DNA from: Apoda limacodes
Taxonomy: Eukaryota > Arthropoda > Insecta > Lepidoptera > Limacodidae
DNA length: 64,000 nucleotides
NCBI GenBank assembly: GCA_946406115.1
Contig: OX291557.1
Coordinates: 19,624,501-19,688,500 of the forward strand
Direction: 5' to 3'
The notes under the pieces were generated by a model, which was not told the origin of the DNA, did no database searches, and saw nothing but the letters and a program-made list of their open reading frames with translations. Numbering within the stretch: the stretch's first letter is position 1; each line of letters starts with the position of its first letter. This document shows positions 61,126 through 64,000 of the stretch, piece by piece. The translations under genes were made by a program, and so were the position numbers.

Positions 61126-64000
61126 TTTCTATTTTTAATTCATAACTCCTTATCAACTAGTAATGGGCACAAATTTTATTTTAAGAAATGTTAAATACCC
61201 AACTAACACAACAAGTGACATATGAGTTATATATTAGGACCGAGTATTACCTAAGGTGAAAATTACAGCCATTCTTTAGTGGTATATAGGTGCAGGCAAC
61301 TGATATGCCACCCTAATAGCACAAAAAGGAGAAAAATTGCAGCCTATTTTCGGTTCTAAATGAGTTCCTTAATAGTTTAAATTATACTCTGTAGTAAAAA
61401 TTAAACCCTGGTGGGTGTAAGTTGTGCGTAGCGTATGAGTAATTGAATGAAAAACGATTTCATTCATTCATCAGGTAATAAAGAAGTGCTAAAAAAATGT
61501 TCGAGTGCAAAATCTAATTATTAATTATTTAAAATAAAATCCAAAAGTAACTCTGAATGTGACTTGTGTGTAATTAGGTAACTCCTATCGTGTTTCCATT
61601 TATTATTAGGTAACTTTAATGTTTTAGCATTTACTTAGCATCAAAGTCGTTGCGATTTGTTTTTTAATTTAAATATATGATATTTCTTTATAGATTTTCA
61701 CGCGCCTTTCATTAAATTATGTTTATTAGAATAATAAATTAAAAAGTAAATATGATTATAACCTCACTTTTTTATTGGTTTTCAAAACAAGTGATTTTGG
61801 TTATTTTTAAATAAACATTTTTTATTATATTCTTAAATTACATCAGTTTCAAGTACCACAAGTTGTAGTTAGGTGTCAATAACATAATGTCGTATCCAAA
61901 CTTTCACAATTTTAAATTCTCCATTTAAAGACATGGTTTGCATCTTACAGTTCTTAGCCTCACTTATTTACGCCTCATTTAGCACTATGATGTTTAAAAA
62001 TCACCGATTTGCATACTGTGAATGCAATTGAGTGAATGTTATAAACAAAAGTAATTGTTTGTCCTCTTATAGATCTTTCAGAGCGTTGAATATTATTGTG
62101 TTCAGCCTCTATTGATGGTTGGTCAGTATTTTCTAAATCGATATTGCCATCACTCATGTCTAAGATATTTTGTAAAGCACATTTAACTTGACGATGATAA
62201 TTACCACTCCGTTTTACTTTTTTACAGTTAACCCATTTTTTTTATAGAATAATAAAAGTATATGCATATAGTAAAAGAATAAAAAAAACCGACTGCGATT
62301 AATTCTTTAATTTTATATCAATATTGTGAGAAAATAATAGCTATGTATACATTTTTAGAACTAAAAGATCCTTAGTAGTTCAAAATAAGTTGGCCTTTTG
62401 AAACTTATTTATGCGTTAGGGCGACTTACCAGTGCACAGTATTTTACATTATTATACAGTGATTTTAAAACCTTATTTGCTACCACTAATGCCACATTAG
62501 TGGCAAATATAGCTTATTTACAGTTAATGGTAGCAATGTCGACTGTATGCCGCCACAAGACATATAGGGGAAGCTAAATACATACATATGCAACTGCGAG
62601 TGAATTTAAGTACTAATTTGCATCTTCGAGACCACCTTACAACTAAAAGATTTTTCTGACACTACCTATATATACAACCTATTTAGAACTAAAAGCCGTA
62701 AGTTAAGCTGTAAAAATCACTAATGTGCTAGTTGGGTAACTTTAAAGCTAGTAAATAATTATAATATTTTTTTTATATTGTATTAGAATTTATATATATA
62801 GATATAGCTGTAATTAATTATTTTCCTCTTTTACGCTAAGCTGTTCACCTATCTATAATTATTTTTGCCGCAAAAAAATGTGCTCTATTTGAGATTAACA
62901 TTGTCGATTTCAGGTTAACGCCCATAAAGCAAATGTATATGCGCGTTTAGGAAAAAGTAACCGTGGTACCACTGGTGGTACGAATGGGGGTGACGGATAA
63001 CAAATGCCTTAAAATGGTAAAATATTTAAACGTACACCGTCGCGCAACCCCAGCCCCCAGTCCGCCCGTGATTCCTTATTGTGTGGCATAAAAATGTAGA
63101 CTAATATAAAAAAAAAACAACAGTGGCACTCGGGGCCTGCCGCGGTAAAGCTATTGCATAGCATTTTTATTAACTTATGCAATTATAATTATTTATTATT
63201 TTTTTATTTGATATTAATTCAAGTTACACTTTTTGAGTGTGGTGATCGATAAGAAAACATTTTTTTTTCCTTTATTGATTAAATGAGAAGTTAATATCGT
63301 TTAAAAAATTTTCGTTGGCGGCAGCGGGGTGGGCGCAACAAAGTTGTACGCAGGTACTCTCGACGAGGCGCTGCGGCCGACTGATGGAAGGCGAGAGCCG
63401 CGTTATGGCCAGCCCACGCGACGTTTTGTATGAAATGTATTTTTTGCTACAAAATAACACTTTTCGCAATAAAATAAAACCATAATCGTCTAAAGTATTT
63501 ATTATGGAACACGTAGACAAAATTTTATTGAAAAAAATTAAATGACTAGCAAAAAAAACTGTTTTCCTCGTAGAAGTATCTCTCTAAAAATAAAGATTTA
63601 GAGGAAACTTCGCGATTTTATTGTTTCGAGTCAAATGTATTCAATCGTGTTTCGACTCTCATCAACCTACTAATAAAACTCCTAAACTTATGATTGTCAT
63701 CAAAAAAATATATAAAATTTAATTTTTTTTTCGCCTTATAATTGATTTTCCGTACAGTCAAGTTTGCCGTTGTTAGGTTTTTTAAAAATAAAAAAGCCCG
63801 CGATAAAAGCTATGCAATAGCTTAAAAACAATTGTGTTTAATAGCAACGGGAAAATTGAAGTACTTTTACATACTGCTCAGATTAAAACATCGCATGACA
63901 TGTTTTCAGTGTTTGCGATTTGAATTAGGCTCTTTAAATTTGATTTTGTTAGTAGACGAAATTGTGTTCGGTAAACGCTAATCAGTTTAAAGTTTAAATT
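61126..64000. other. AT-rich intergenic or EC-intron sequence, no genes seen
   Basis: No exon or coding element is supportable. Small items: a hairpin at 62475-62508 (ATTTGCTACCACTAATG with CATTAGTGGCAAAT), a repeat fragment at 62975-63005 related to 35340-35470, and two AAGCTATTGCATAGC-like palindromic motifs at 63150 and 63808. 63310-63420 is a GC-rich patch (GGCGGCAGCGGGGTGGGCGC). Confidence 0.4.

Noticed and set aside
1..64000. CRISPR arrays, operons, bacterial promoters or ribosome-binding sites
   Set aside because: The window is eukaryotic with spliced genes; the repeats seen are transposons or tandem arrays without spacer structure.

Overview
The window is AT-rich, intron-containing eukaryotic DNA packed with decayed transposable elements. 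Several repeat types are the ones typical of moths and butterflies: Helitron-like elements running from TCTATACTAATATTATAA to CTAG, a dispersed repeat bounded by GGGTTCCGTA and TACGGAACCC, and jockey/CR1-type LINEs with short tandem-repeat tails. I therefore read it as a lepidopteran nuclear contig. This is family-level reasoning, since no host gene gives a species name.

The host genes form a carboxylesterase (type-B esterase, alpha/beta hydrolase) cluster. Four loci are visible. E0 is on the minus strand; only its signal-peptide exon 1 (3796-4017) is in the window. EA is on the plus strand and complete, with exons 8616-8744, 13212-14509 and 23088-23253, encoding 530 aa with an intact Ser190/Glu325/His436 triad and no signal peptide. 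EB is on the plus strand and is a pseudogene: an exon 1 remnant at 32030-32056, exon 2 at 39077-40374 with an in-frame stop, and exon 3 at 50408-50573. EC is on the minus strand; only its last exon (59515-59680) is in the window. Splice positions and phases are the same at every point that can be compared: exon 1 ends in phase 0 after LRFK, exon 2 is 1298 nt in both EA and EB, and exon 3 is 166 nt in EA, EB and EC. E0 and EA diverge; EB and EC converge.

Region by region. 0-8.6 kb: E0 exon 1 among MITEs and dispersed repeats. 8.6-23.3 kb: EA. Its second intron holds a hAT-like element with a piggyBac-like element inside it, a 1-kb foldback, a GC-rich TIR element, a SINE fragment and a hAT MITE ending 27 bp before exon 3. 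23.3-32.0 kb: a Tigger-like element, a Helitron, nested MITEs, LINE 3' fragments, and a frameshifted LINE whose reverse transcriptase frame runs directly into the EB exon 1 remnant. 32.0-50.6 kb: EB, with a Helitron and a truncated LINE in intron 1, and a mariner remnant plus a three-layer LINE nest in intron 2. The innermost LINE (44372-49361) has two intact ORFs and a 9-bp target-site duplication. 50.6-59.5 kb: a perfect-TIR MITE, a copia integrase fragment, a 3.6-kb non-coding element with 125-bp near-identical terminal direct repeats and very little C on the plus strand, a degenerate tandem array and a deleted jockey-type LINE. 59.7-64 kb: the presumed start of the EC upstream intron, with repeats only.

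EA looks like a working intracellular esterase and E0 like the start of a secreted one. EB is dead. The most unusual items are the in-frame LINE/esterase junction, the young C-poor LTR-like element and the nested insertions.
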